Below the pieces are notes generated by a model. It worked only from the letters and a program-made list of their open reading frames with translations. It did not search any database and was not told the origin of the DNA. Shown here in pieces: positions 34,591 to 43,800 of a stretch of DNA of 64,000 nucleotides. Every line of letters starts with the position of its first letter. The stretch's first letter is position 1. The DNA is from Vibrio coralliilyticus ATCC BAA-450 (GTDB lineage Bacteria; Pseudomonadota; Gammaproteobacteria; Enterobacterales; Vibrionaceae): positions 930,001 to 994,000 of the forward strand of contig NZ_ACZN01000018.1 of the NCBI RefSeq assembly GCF_000176135.1, written 5' to 3'. The position numbers and the translations under genes are program-made.

Positions 34591-35823
34591 TCAACCATTA
34601 GCATCTTGTTCGTTAAGAAACGTTTGTGCTTCAAGAATCGCCTTATCCAAACGAGCTTTGAGCTCATCCAACAAACCTGACACAGAACCAATGTCATCTT
34701 TAATTGCCTGCTCAACCTTACCTGCTGATTCACGAAGTTTTAGTGCGCCTAAATTACCACCAACCCCCTTTAGACTATGGGCTTTACGCAACGCTTCTTC
34801 AGGGGAGTCATTGAGCAACTGAGTGATTCGTTCAGCGTCTCCAGTATGGTCATCGACAAATACCTGTAGCAACATACACACCGATTCGTAGTCATTTCCC
34901 AATGAATCAAGCATGCCGTCTAAATCAATCTCTGGACCATCGTCCAACGCAGCAGCTGCAGTAACCATGGGTGCTGATTCTTTAGCTGTTTCAACTATAG
35001 ATTGAACCTCTTTCTGAGAGTTATCTGCAACTTTTTCTGAACGCTCAACCATACGTTGGACTCCTGTAAATCGATAAGTAATGAGCATCATCGCTATCAA
35101 ACAAATTCCGCTAAAAATGACACCGCCAATGACGAGATTACGCTGCTGTGACTGATATTGCGATTCGACTACATTGATCTGGGTGTGAATGGAATGTGTC
35201 ATCATTTTCTCGATGACATAACTTCCTTGCGCATAGCTACCCAATACAGCTGAAGTTTGTGACAGCAATTGTTGAAGATCTTGCTTTTGCAGCGCTGGAA
35301 GAGATTCAGATGCTACGTAAAGCTGATCAAGCTCGCGGAAAACCTGAGGATTGGATCTGTTGGAGCTGAACAAAGCCTCTAAAACATTCGCACTCAAATG
35401 GTAAGAGTGTGACATCAGCTCATTGTTGTCTTGGTATTTTGCGCGAATAAACCGAACTTGGTCCACCAACGAAATTAAAGCAAGTTCATTATCAAGGAAG
35501 ACTTTGGTCTGCTCTATAAATCGATCGGTGGTATAAAGCAGTTGGTTAATGTCTGGTGTCAGCCAGCTCTGCTCATAAGTCGCTTCAATTTGGAGGCGAA
35601 GAGCGTAGATAAGCTGTAAGTTGAGAGACTGGCCATCGGTCAATTCCGCTCTGTAGGCAGGCTCTTGAAACAAGGAATACTTGAGTTCATCTATGCTATT
35701 ACTCAATTCTCCGACTTGGCTCATTGTCATTACGTTTGAGCGATAGCTTAGAGACAGCACTGTTGTCCCTATCACCCAGACAACAATAATCAGCCAACTC
35801 AGCTTGAGCGCTTTGCGTTCCAT
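34591..35823 (-). CDS. Membrane-anchored histidine phosphotransfer (Hpt) protein
   Basis: 410 residues: TM1 (about 8-26), a roughly 200-residue helical periplasmic domain (28-228), TM2 (230-250), a short linker and a C-terminal Hpt domain (about 305-405) with phospho-acceptor His349 in KAHSLKGVGGNLG. There is no kinase, HAMP or receiver domain. Hpt domains pass phosphate between hybrid kinases and response regulators; here the partner must be encoded elsewhere. It is transcribed in the same direction as yejK, 109 bases downstream of it. Confidence 0.87.
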   Translation of the reverse strand: MERKALKLSWLIIVVWVIGTTVLSLSYRSNVMTMSQVGELSNSIDELKYSLFQEPAYRAELTDGQSLNLQLIYALRLQIEATYEQSWLTPDINQLLYTTDRFIEQTKVFLDNELALISLVDQVRFIRAKYQDNNELMSHSYHLSANVLEALFSSNRSNPQVFRELDQLYVASESLPALQKQDLQQLLSQTSAVLGSYAQGSYVIEKMMTHSIHTQINVVESQYQSQQRNLVIGGVIFSGICLIAMMLITYRFTGVQRMVERSEKVADNSQKEVQSIVETAKESAPMVTAAAALDDGPEIDLDGMLDSLGNDYESVCMLLQVFVDDHTGDAERITQLLNDSPEEALRKAHSLKGVGGNLGALKLRESAGKVEQAIKDDIGSVSGLLDELKARLDKAILEAQTFLNEQDANG

Positions 35824-35932
35824 GTCATGCTCGTCTTTAAATAAATTCCATAATTACAAGCATATACGCAAAGTTTGAGAAAGGTAGGACTAAGTGCATA
35901 TTTCTTCGACTTAGTCCTGATTTAGTGAGGAA

Positions 35933-36934
35933 TTAGCGGTTGCGTGTCAGCTGATCACGCAGGTTTGGTGGCGTACCTTTGATCGTCAGTGTATCGGTTT
36001 CTGGATCATAGAAAATACGCTCGCCAAGCAGCAAGCTGTCAAAGTTAATCGTTAGGCCACCGCCTGCACCAACATATTTAGTCAGTTTACGTACTGCCGT
36101 TCTGTCGCCTGGGAAACTTTCTTCAAGTTCATAACCTTGTTCCTGCGTGTAATCAAGGAAGCTGGTACCATCCTGAGAGGGAGGTAACTCACCCGACAGC
36201 TCACGAACCTGAACTTCGTCACCACTTTTAATCTGTTCGTTACAGTAGTCCGCTACCTGCTTTTTGTAGCTGATGGCTTCATCTTTCTCTAACTTAGAGT
36301 CTGTACAAAAATCTTCAACCGCCTGCATCAGAACTTGGTTTTGTTGCTTAGTATCGAGCCCTACTTCCGCCTGCAAGAAATCAAGGAAAAAGTCTGCGAC
36401 TTTACGCCCAACTCGACCTTTAATATAGGCAAGGTAGCGGTTTGACTCTTTGTCAGTCTCATAACTGGTCAGGTCAATACGCGCTGCGATATCCATTTTG
36501 CTCAGATCTAGATAATCAGTCGCACTAATTTCGAGACCTTCTGTCACTTTTAGGCTTTCATTTGAAGGAATGATGGCAACAAAAAGGTAATCTGTCGCCA
36601 GAGACTGATATTCAGCAATGACCAGAATACCCTCATCAGCAAACGGGTACTTACTTAACTCATCTTTCAGACGGTTTGCACTTTCTTGTGAGAAATCATA
36701 GAAGCTTCTCTCACCTTTACGAAGTTCATGCAACCAGTTCTGGAATTCGCTGTCAGATTTGAATGAGCCGAACCCTTTGCCAGCTTTTGAATTAAAGACA
36801 CGATGAAGCTCAGCCACTAGGTTTTCAGTCGATGCGTCATTAGCCAGAGAGTCAGCTCGGAAGTTAACAACAAGTTCGTCTGAATCGTTTTTTCGTAGCT
36901 GGTGTAAGATAACGTTTGAAAGATGAAGACTCAT
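35933..36934 (-). CDS. yejK: Nucleoid-associated protein YejK/NdpA
   Basis: 333 residues of the NdpA family, a nucleoid-associated protein of roughly 335 residues in E. coli. Visible family features include the N-terminal LSNVILHQLRK and the C-terminal YDPETDTLTIKGTPPNLRDQL. Function in chromosome organisation is only partly known. It is divergent from yejL with 85 bases between, the conserved arrangement. Confidence 0.95.
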   Translation of the reverse strand: MSLHLSNVILHQLRKNDSDELVVNFRADSLANDASTENLVAELHRVFNSKAGKGFGSFKSDSEFQNWLHELRKGERSFYDFSQESANRLKDELSKYPFADEGILVIAEYQSLATDYLFVAIIPSNESLKVTEGLEISATDYLDLSKMDIAARIDLTSYETDKESNRYLAYIKGRVGRKVADFFLDFLQAEVGLDTKQQNQVLMQAVEDFCTDSKLEKDEAISYKKQVADYCNEQIKSGDEVQVRELSGELPPSQDGTSFLDYTQEQGYELEESFPGDRTAVRKLTKYVGAGGGLTINFDSLLLGERIFYDPETDTLTIKGTPPNLRDQLTRNR

Positions 36935-37019
36935 GATGAATTTTTATCGTCGTGTAGGTTTCAGTTGCGACGCATTGTAGGTTATCATAAGCCGCTTTAC
37001 TATCACCATTAGAGTCTTT

Positions 37020-37244
37020 ATGCCGATTACATCTAAATACAGCGACGACAAAGTTGAAGCTATTCTATCAGAAGTGGCTGCAGTGTTAGACAAACACGGT
37101 GCGGGTCCGGAATTATCTTTGATGATTGCGGGAAATATCGCTACCAATGTCTTAAATCAAAACGTTAATGCTTCACAACGTAAAGCACTTGCTGAAAAAT
37201 TTGCTCAGGCGCTGTTGTCTTCTATTGAAGAAAACACTCACTAG
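37020..37244 (+). CDS. yejL: YejL family protein (DUF1414)
   Basis: 74 residues, standard YejL length. Recognised by KYSDDKVEAILSEV.AVLDKH and NVNASQRKALAEKFAQAL. Function unknown. 27 bases before yejM, so the two form an operon as in E. coli. Confidence 0.94.
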   Translation: MPITSKYSDDKVEAILSEVAAVLDKHGAGPELSLMIAGNIATNVLNQNVNASQRKALAEKFAQALLSSIEENTH

Positions 37245-37271
37245 AAAAATAAACGGACAATAGAACAGTAC

Positions 37272-39077
37272 ATGGTAGATAACGGAAATACATACGGCGA
37301 GCGCGTATCGCGTTTAGTGGGTTGGGGGCATTGGTTTGCCTTTTTCAACATCATAGCGGCCATGTTAATTGGTACCCGTTACATCACTCAGTCTCCCTGG
37401 CCCGAAACCCTTTTAGGACAATTCTATCTGGCAGTATCTTGGGTGGGGCATTTCGGTTTCCTCGTTTTTGCACTCTACCTACTGGTTCTGTTTCCGCTAA
37501 CCTTCTTGATACCGTCACGCAAGCTATTTCGCTTAGTGGCGGTTTGCTTTGCCACCGTCGGATTGACGGTGCTTCTGATTGACACTCAAGCCTATCAAAA
37601 AATTAACCTCCACCTCACGCCTGTCGTCTGGGAAGTGTTGTTTAGTGAGGAAGGCAGTTCGATCAGCATAGATCTACAGCACTTGTTTGTTGTACTTCCA
37701 CTGATATTCCTATTACAACTGGCGCTATCAGAGTGGGTGTGGCGTAAGCAACGTCGTCTGTCTCACAAACATGTCGGTCGTCCAATTGCCGCATTATTCT
37801 TTGTCAGCTTTATTACCAGCCATTTGATTTACGTTTGGGCTGATGCCTATTTCTACAATCCAATTACGGCGCAAAAAGCCAACTTCCCTCTTTCGTACCC
37901 AATGACGGCGAAGTCCTTTATGGAGCGTCATGGTTTATTGGATAGAGAAGAATACCTTCAACGTCTCAAAGAGAGTGAAGCGAACACAGATTTGGTTCGC
38001 TATCCTCTTGAAAAGCTTGAATTCAACCGTCGAGCGAACCCGCTCAATGTACTGGTTGTCAGTGTTAATAACCTACGTGGTGATGTCCTGACGCCGCAGT
38101 TGATGCCAAATGCCGCTGAGTTTGCCTCGAACAACCTCAACTTTGCGAATCACTATAGCTCCAGCAACGATACTTTCGGCGTGTTTGGTTTGTTCTATGG
38201 CCTGCCAAGTAGCTATGTCAGCAGCATCAAAACTCAAGGTTCTCGCCCAATCTTGCTTGATACACTGCTCGATAAAGAGTACAGCTTCGGCTTGTTCAGT
38301 GGCGATAACTTCGATGATACGCTTTATGGTGAAACCGTCTTCCGTGGTCTGAACTTTACTGGCATTGCCTTTAATGACAGCACATCACCTGATACTCAAG
38401 CCATTAATGCTTGGGCAACGTGGGTGTCTCAGCAGAAGAAGCAACCTTGGTTTAGCTTTATTGAACTCACAACGGTCGATAACTTTAGCGCCTATAACGA
38501 AACAGGCAACAACACGTCTACGTTAGAGACCTTGAAACAGGGCTATCACACGTCTGTGAACAACGCCGATGAAGAACTGGGCGTGCTGTTCGAGAAGATA
38601 AAAGAACTGGATATTGGTGACTCAACAGTTATTGTCATCACATCAAATCATGGTACTGAGTTTAACGAAACTAAGACCAATAGCTGGGGTTCAAACAGTA
38701 ACTACAGCCGTTATCAACTTGAAGTGCCAATGATTATTCACTGGCCAGGCAAAGTCGCCGGAAAATACGATCACCGCACTAGCCACCTTGATTTATCTGT
38801 GACTCTTCTGCAGGATCTACTGGGTGTATCTTCTAACCCATCAGATTTCAGCAGCGGTCAAAACCTGTTTGATGAACGCTCTAGAAAATGGATTCTTGCA
38901 GGCGACACAAGAGAGTTGGCATTGATCACAAACAAAGACACAACGGTGATCGATAAGTTTGGTAACTACAAATTGTATGACAGTAATTACCAACGCCTGA
39001 AAGACGAAAATCCGACATTGCCAGTTTTAATGCAAGGTCTGACAGAGCTACAGCGTTTTTACGTAAAAAGTAACTAA
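37272..39077 (+). CDS. yejM: YejM/PbgA inner-membrane protein with sulfatase-like domain
   Basis: 601 residues: N-terminal DUF3413 part with five TM helices (about 20-190) followed by a periplasmic alkaline-phosphatase-superfamily domain (about 245-595). In E. coli it controls LPS synthesis by sensing periplasmic LPS and restraining LapB-FtsH action on LpxC. The metal-site residues of true sulfatases are altered at the nucleophile position (SSSNDTFGVFG), consistent with a non-enzymatic sensor. Length matches E. coli YejM (586). Confidence 0.93.
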   Translation: MVDNGNTYGERVSRLVGWGHWFAFFNIIAAMLIGTRYITQSPWPETLLGQFYLAVSWVGHFGFLVFALYLLVLFPLTFLIPSRKLFRLVAVCFATVGLTVLLIDTQAYQKINLHLTPVVWEVLFSEEGSSISIDLQHLFVVLPLIFLLQLALSEWVWRKQRRLSHKHVGRPIAALFFVSFITSHLIYVWADAYFYNPITAQKANFPLSYPMTAKSFMERHGLLDREEYLQRLKESEANTDLVRYPLEKLEFNRRANPLNVLVVSVNNLRGDVLTPQLMPNAAEFASNNLNFANHYSSSNDTFGVFGLFYGLPSSYVSSIKTQGSRPILLDTLLDKEYSFGLFSGDNFDDTLYGETVFRGLNFTGIAFNDSTSPDTQAINAWATWVSQQKKQPWFSFIELTTVDNFSAYNETGNNTSTLETLKQGYHTSVNNADEELGVLFEKIKELDIGDSTVIVITSNHGTEFNETKTNSWGSNSNYSRYQLEVPMIIHWPGKVAGKYDHRTSHLDLSVTLLQDLLGVSSNPSDFSSGQNLFDERSRKWILAGDTRELALITNKDTTVIDKFGNYKLYDSNYQRLKDENPTLPVLMQGLTELQRFYVKSN

Positions 39078-39130
39078 ATCATAACCTTAGTAATTGACCT
39101 CGTCGTAAATTATGGGTAGATTATTGGCAT

Positions 39131-39207
39131 CGGACTGTAGCGCAGCTTGGTAGCGCACCGTCATGGGGTGTCGGGGGTCGCTGGTTCAAATCCAGTCAGT
39201 CCGACCA
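39131..39207 (+). tRNA. tRNA-Pro (anticodon GGG)
   Basis: 77 bases with encoded CCA. Acceptor CGGACTG pairs with CAGTCCG; D arm GCGCAGCTTGGTAGCGC; anticodon loop ATGGGGT giving anticodon GGG; T arm GGTTCAAATCC. The anticodon stem has a T-T pair at 30-40, as in E. coli proL. Confidence 0.96.
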
Positions 39208-39217
39208 TTACACCTAG

Positions 39218-39249
39218 AAAAAGAGAGCTTCGGCTCTCTTTTTTGTTTT
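39218..39249 (+). terminator. tRNA-Pro terminator with TTCG loop
   Basis: AAGAGAGC (39221-39228) pairs with GCTCTCTT (39233-39240), loop TTCG, then T-rich tail. Confidence 0.9.
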
Positions 39250-39310
39250 TGGCTGATTGTATCCCTTGTCGTTCTACTCCTCGTCAGATCAACTCACCAT
39301 AGCTAACAAT

Positions 39311-39335
39311 AAAAAACCGCCTCAACGGCGGCTTT
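39311..39335 (-). terminator. Terminator after the dCache chemoreceptor gene
   Basis: CCGCC / GGCGG stem around 39317-39332; on the minus strand followed by TTTTTT. Confidence 0.83.
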
Positions 39336-39363
39336 AGAATCATCGAACTGAACATCAACAGTA

Positions 39364-41277
39364 TTAGCTCAGCTTGAACTGAGCGACTATCTGAGAAAGC
39401 TGTTGGTTGTTTTTGGACAAGTCTGATGTACTCTCCATCGTTTGTGAACCATTACTGGTGAGCTCATCGACCATGCTTTGAATGGTCGTCATATTACGGC
39501 TGACTTCTTCTGTCACCGCATTTTGCTGACTTGCTGCTGTCGCGATTTCAAGTCCAAGATCATTAATACGCACGATAGAGTTAACCATACGATCCAGGCT
39601 CTCATTCACATTCTCCGTCGTCTCAGCCGTTTCCTGACAACGCTGTTTAGTGTCATCCATCGCTTTAACAACCGTTCTGGTGCCCTCGTTAAGGTTATCC
39701 AGCATATTGTTGATCTCAGAGGTGCTTTGTTGAGTTCGGGCAGCCAAAGCGCGAACCTCGTCCGCCACCACTGCGAAGCCACGCCCTTGCTCACCTGCTC
39801 GCGCCGCCTCAATCGCCGCGTTCAGTGCCAACAGATTGGTTTGATCAGCTATCTCACCGATCACCATCAACACAGAGCCTATCTTCTGCGAGTCTTCGTT
39901 CATAGCCTGAATACTTTTCGCCATCGACTCAACTTCTTCGATCAGGTCAGCAACACTGCGAACGGCACTGGCAACGACCAGTTTCGACTGCTCGGCTTCA
40001 TCATTGGTTACACGAGTAAACTCCGCGGTTTGAGATGCACTTTGTGCAACGCTTTCGGCTGTTGAACTCATTTCATTCATCGCCGTTACCACTTGTGTGG
40101 TTTCCATCGCATGAGATGTCAGCACTTGAGCATTGCTGTCGGTCTGCGATTTTAATAGATCAATGTTGCCTGAAATTTGATTGGACGATTTCGACACTTC
40201 CAGCATCATTGATTGCAGGTTACCAATGAAGGTATTCACTGCCTGAGCTATCTGGCCTAAGTCATCGTCAGTTTTGACTTCAAGACGACGTGTTAAGTCG
40301 CCATTGCCCTGAGACAGATCGAGGACAGTACTCTTTAACGCTAGAATTGGACGATAGGCATAATTGAGAATGACGAACAAGATGATAAAAGCGACAACGA
40401 GTAACACCAGTGCTGTATAGAGTGAATTTTTCAGTGCTTCGTCAACTTCGGCATAAGCAACGGATTTATTCACCCCGACCAACAAATGCCAGCTGTTGTT
40501 CTCATCCAATTGAATTGTCTGGAAGAAAGCGACCTTCTCGATACCTCCTAAACTATAATCCTTCATCCCTGTCGGCTGAGACAGCAAAGCGTCGGTCAAA
40601 GGATTTAATTCCGCAAAGTCATACAGTTTTGTTTCACCGGGAACATCTACTTCGCCGTTAGACGCAATTGTTAGGCTGTTGTGGTCATATAGACCCATCA
40701 TCGCACCTGGGAAAGGGGCTTTTCTGACTAGCTCATCCAATAAACTCAATTCGATATCGGCCAGCAAGACCCCTTTTAGCTGACCTTGTGCGTAAAAAGG
40801 TTCTGCAACACTCACCATCAGACTCTTGGTCAAAGCATCACTGTAGATTTCCGTGACAATCGTACCGCGCTTCTGCTTTGCAAGTTGGTACCAATCACGT
40901 GTACGCGGGTCATACTTGGCTAAATCTCGCTTACCACTGTTATTGCCATAAGAACGGCCATCTTCGTAGCCAACCAGAATATCCGATGCAGGAGAGGTGT
41001 TTGCGATCTGTCTGATCATCAATAAGATTTGGTCATCGTCGTAGTCTGGAACAAAATCAGGCGCATTCGCCACCAGCCCGGACTTTATCGAATCAATCCA
41101 AGTTAAGATCGTATCGCTGGTTGTGCTGATTTTTAGCATCGAGTATTCATTCACTCGCTCGTGAATCGACGAAGAAATTTGCCTGTAAGAAAGGAAGCTA
41201 GAAACCGTAAGTGATGCTGTCAGTAAGAGAATGACAACAGCAACGATCCTGCCCTTAAAACTGTTTAAAACACTCAT
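39364..41277 (-). CDS. Methyl-accepting chemotaxis protein with periplasmic dCache domain
   Basis: 637 residues from the ATG at 41277 (a GTG four codons upstream has no ribosome site). TM1 about 7-27, periplasmic dCache_1 sensor (about 33-275, with YDPRTRDWYQLA and DIELSLLDELV), TM2 about 283-305, HAMP, and signalling hairpin with tip QTNLLALNAAIEAARAGEQGRG near 490. dCache receptors often bind amino acids or small organic acids; ligand here unknown. Divergent from the nrtS unit. Confidence 0.95.
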   Translation of the reverse strand: MSVLNSFKGRIVAVVILLLTASLTVSSFLSYRQISSSIHERVNEYSMLKISTTSDTILTWIDSIKSGLVANAPDFVPDYDDDQILLMIRQIANTSPASDILVGYEDGRSYGNNSGKRDLAKYDPRTRDWYQLAKQKRGTIVTEIYSDALTKSLMVSVAEPFYAQGQLKGVLLADIELSLLDELVRKAPFPGAMMGLYDHNSLTIASNGEVDVPGETKLYDFAELNPLTDALLSQPTGMKDYSLGGIEKVAFFQTIQLDENNSWHLLVGVNKSVAYAEVDEALKNSLYTALVLLVVAFIILFVILNYAYRPILALKSTVLDLSQGNGDLTRRLEVKTDDDLGQIAQAVNTFIGNLQSMMLEVSKSSNQISGNIDLLKSQTDSNAQVLTSHAMETTQVVTAMNEMSSTAESVAQSASQTAEFTRVTNDEAEQSKLVVASAVRSVADLIEEVESMAKSIQAMNEDSQKIGSVLMVIGEIADQTNLLALNAAIEAARAGEQGRGFAVVADEVRALAARTQQSTSEINNMLDNLNEGTRTVVKAMDDTKQRCQETAETTENVNESLDRMVNSIVRINDLGLEIATAASQQNAVTEEVSRNMTTIQSMVDELTSNGSQTMESTSDLSKNNQQLSQIVAQFKLS

Positions 41278-41703
41278 ATCCTTTACCACTGTTTCATAAG
41301 TGAGACAAATGTATCATCGCAATTGCATAATGCTCCTTGTTTTCATCTAAATTTTTACGCCGATCACACTATTAACAAAGTTAACAACATCTTTCTAAGT
41401 CATTGTAAGTATTGATAGTTAATAGAAGATTAATCGTATTCGAGCCCGAAAAAATACCGTTTATCGTTCCTCGATGTTTCATGACAACTGAAGCCAGCTA
41501 AATAAGGCTTCAGCGCTTTTAGTCACCAATATCAAACAGCCTGTTCGACAAACGATCTCAACGATACATAGAACCTTTAGCTATTGAATATGCAGCAATT
41601 AGCTTTGCGTAAGTTGCCGTTGATCACTACTATCAATTTGAACGATCGTTCAACAGGGTATATGATTCACCAGAACAATAATTAATCCAAACAGAGGTTG
41701 CAG
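41278..41703. other. Divergent intergenic region before nrtS
   Basis: 426 bases with no gene. The nrtS-proximal part contains the palindrome at 41638-41653 and, just before it, TTGAT-N7-ATCAA (41620-41636), too widely spaced for FNR. Confidence 0.6.
41638..41653. promoter_or_regulatory. Perfect 16-bp palindrome upstream of nrtS
   Basis: TTGAACGATCGTTCAA is a perfect inverted repeat without spacer, 51 bases before the nrtS start. The shape resembles operators of TetR-type repressors; the cognate regulator is not encoded nearby. Confidence 0.5.
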
Positions 41704-41943
41704 ATGTATCTAGCTCAGTTTTTTAAAACCGCAGGCGAACCCGCGATACTAAAACGCTCGCTAAAGGTTTCTCTTATAGTTGGCACTATTCTTATGTTCA
41801 TTAATCACGGCGACAAATTGCTCTCCAACAACATCGACGCAACACTGGTTATCAAGATATTAATGACTTACTGCGTACCTTTTTGTGTATCTACCCAAGC
41901 AAGCGTTTCTGCAACTCTACAATCACGAAACAAGGCCGCCTAA
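41704..41943 (+). CDS. nrtS: Small nitrate/nitrite transporter NrtS
   Basis: 79-residue membrane protein with two predicted helices. The pattern FFKTAGEPAILKRSLKVSL, VGTILMFINHGDKLL and ILMTYCVPFCVSTQA is that of the NrtS family, small proteins shown in a marine cyanobacterium to transport nitrate and nitrite, and found as one-component forms in proteobacteria. Start at 41704 has AGAGG 6 bases upstream; a TTG two codons earlier overlaps the spacer. The stop is 2 bases before the next start, so translation is probably coupled to the chemoreceptor. Confidence 0.85.
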   Translation: MYLAQFFKTAGEPAILKRSLKVSLIVGTILMFINHGDKLLSNNIDATLVIKILMTYCVPFCVSTQASVSATLQSRNKAA

Positions 41944-41945
41944 TC

Positions 41946-42875
41946 ATGAAATTTTCCTTTAAAAAACAGTCTCCAGATATTGTTGAGGTCAAAACCAGTC
42001 ACCTCGAAGAATTAGAGCAAATCTCTGATAAGTACTCGCTATTCAAACAGAATGATCCCACCAACTATGCAAAGAAAATTCACGTCAATGCGGCCAATGT
42101 CCATAAAGCGTCCCGAAGTCGCGCTGAATCTATCGAGCAAAGCTACGAACTGGTCAATCACTTTATCGAGCAATCGGAAAGCATTAATAAACTGTCTTGT
42201 GAGAGTCACCAATATTCCAGCAAAACGGCTGAAACTGCAGCCAATACCATCGATAAGCTGGAGCTTTTGGAAGAACAGGTGCTGGTTTCTAAGGAAAAGA
42301 TCTGTCAGTTCAGTGACCTTCTTGAATCATTAGATGAGATAAACAAGAACGTCACCCAATTGGTGGATTCCATCAAAGGCATTGCGGCACAGACAAACTT
42401 GTTAGCGCTTAATGCCGCGATTGAAGCGGCTCGAGCTGGAGAGCACGGTCGCGGTTTTGCGGTAGTCGCAGACGAAGTCCGTCAGTTAGCGAACACAGCG
42501 AACCAGTCAGCAGAGAGTATCGATACTGAAATGGCGTCGATTTCAAAAATATCAGACAGCATTTTCAATAAGCAAAAAGAAGTCGAGGACGTCATTATTC
42601 TCAGTTCAGAAGTCACTAAAGACACCATGCTAAAAATGCAGAACCTGATGGACATGTCGATTGAAAGTAAAACCTCCTCCAAAACCATCATGGATGCCAT
42701 TGAAGCGCAGCTGTCAGACTCAAATACGGTTAAGCAAAACATGGAAGCCTTAGTTGAAGACACCAAGCTGTCAATCAGCCTTTCAGGTAATAACCATGAA
42801 CTCGCGGAACAAATCGTCAACTCTTTATCTTATCTGGAGCTAGGTGGTCACGCAGGTCGAAAGGAAAGCGCTTAA
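41946..42875 (+). CDS. Cytosolic chemoreceptor without a sensor domain
   Basis: 309 residues with no TM helix, PAS, GAF, globin or CZB domain. The N-terminal 20 residues are basic/hydrophobic and the rest is one long coiled coil with the MCP hairpin tip QTNLLALNAAIEAARAGEHGRG at about 149-170 and VVADEVRQLA. The tip should engage CheA/CheW. The start was placed at the ATG 2 bases after the nrtS stop; the frame extends upstream only through nrtS. Between NrtS and an EAL protein, it probably receives its cue from a partner. Confidence 0.92.
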   Translation: MKFSFKKQSPDIVEVKTSHLEELEQISDKYSLFKQNDPTNYAKKIHVNAANVHKASRSRAESIEQSYELVNHFIEQSESINKLSCESHQYSSKTAETAANTIDKLELLEEQVLVSKEKICQFSDLLESLDEINKNVTQLVDSIKGIAAQTNLLALNAAIEAARAGEHGRGFAVVADEVRQLANTANQSAESIDTEMASISKISDSIFNKQKEVEDVIILSSEVTKDTMLKMQNLMDMSIESKTSSKTIMDAIEAQLSDSNTVKQNMEALVEDTKLSISLSGNNHELAEQIVNSLSYLELGGHAGRKESA

Positions 42876-42912
42876 CACCGTTAGCGTGTGAGCAAATAAG
42901 GAGAGGAGCCAC

Positions 42913-43632
42913 ATGGATAAAATTGAAACGAGTGTTTCTATCTCACTGAATGATATCTTAAGTGAGCGTTCACTATCTTCATATGTTCAATCTATTAGAG
43001 ATCTTAAGAGCCAAACTACCTATGGGCATGAAGTTTTGGTTCGTGGTCCTTCAGATTCCTTGTGGCATCGCCCCGATCAATTGTTTGCTGCAGCTCAATC
43101 ACAGCAACTCAGCAGGCAATTGGAAATTGTCATCCTCGACGTTCATCTTGAAAACATTGTCGCCCACGCTCCCATAGGGTGTTACACCGTTAACCTCACT
43201 CCTAACCTATTGTTAGATGAGACCGTATTCCAGATACTTAGCCGCTATCCGCTCGCCGAAAAAATTAAGATCGAGCTTACCGAACACTTACCGATAAGGG
43301 ACTGGCAGCCAATAAAACAACGAATGGCTCAATTGAGGAAACGGGGCTACCAGTTTTGGCTTGATGACGTTGGCTGTGGATTCTTTGATTTGGCGCTGAT
43401 CGATGAAGTTAAACCAGAGGTGGTTAAACTGTGCATAAAAATCGTCAGCAGGCTTACGTTTGATTCTACTCTGGTCGATGAAATTAAAACCGTCGTCACA
43501 GCCGTTCATGACTACGGCGGCGCGGTTTTGGCTGAAGGGATTGAAGAGCCAGCCCAACTCGATATGGCGCAGCAACTGAATATCGACCTCGCACAAGGCT
43601 ATCTTTTTGATAAGCCACGGCCACTCATCTGA
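42913..43632 (+). CDS. Stand-alone EAL domain phosphodiesterase
   Basis: 239 residues, one EAL domain. Every catalytic and metal residue expected of an active cyclic di-GMP phosphodiesterase is present: Glu40 (EVL), Asn94, Glu121, Asp151-Asp152, Lys172, Glu208, Gln228, and the loop DDVGCGFF is close to the active DDFGxGxS form. No sensor or receiver domain. GGAGAGGAG ribosome site; 37 bases after the chemoreceptor gene, so same operon. Confidence 0.92.
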   Translation: MDKIETSVSISLNDILSERSLSSYVQSIRDLKSQTTYGHEVLVRGPSDSLWHRPDQLFAAAQSQQLSRQLEIVILDVHLENIVAHAPIGCYTVNLTPNLLLDETVFQILSRYPLAEKIKIELTEHLPIRDWQPIKQRMAQLRKRGYQFWLDDVGCGFFDLALIDEVKPEVVKLCIKIVSRLTFDSTLVDEIKTVVTAVHDYGGAVLAEGIEEPAQLDMAQQLNIDLAQGYLFDKPRPLI

Positions 43633-43642
43633 AGAACCAAAC

Positions 43643-43679
43643 TCCAACCATCAACTAAAGATGTATCGTTGGTTTTTTT
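43643..43679 (+). terminator. Possible terminator after the EAL gene
   Basis: CCAAC (43644-43648) can pair with GTTGG (43668-43672), followed by T7. The stem is interrupted, so moderate confidence. Confidence 0.5.
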
Positions 43680-43800
43680 GTTCTTATTGTTCTATTTATT
43701 GAGACTATAAATCAGTTTCTGCTGTATTTATCCAAAAATGCTGACAAGTATACTTTGCTTCAAGTCGAACAAATCCACCTAACTTGAAGAGGTATACCAG

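Noticed and set aside
41620..41636. TTGAT...ATCAA as FNR site ahead of nrtS
   Set aside because: Half-sites are 7 bases apart; FNR needs 4.
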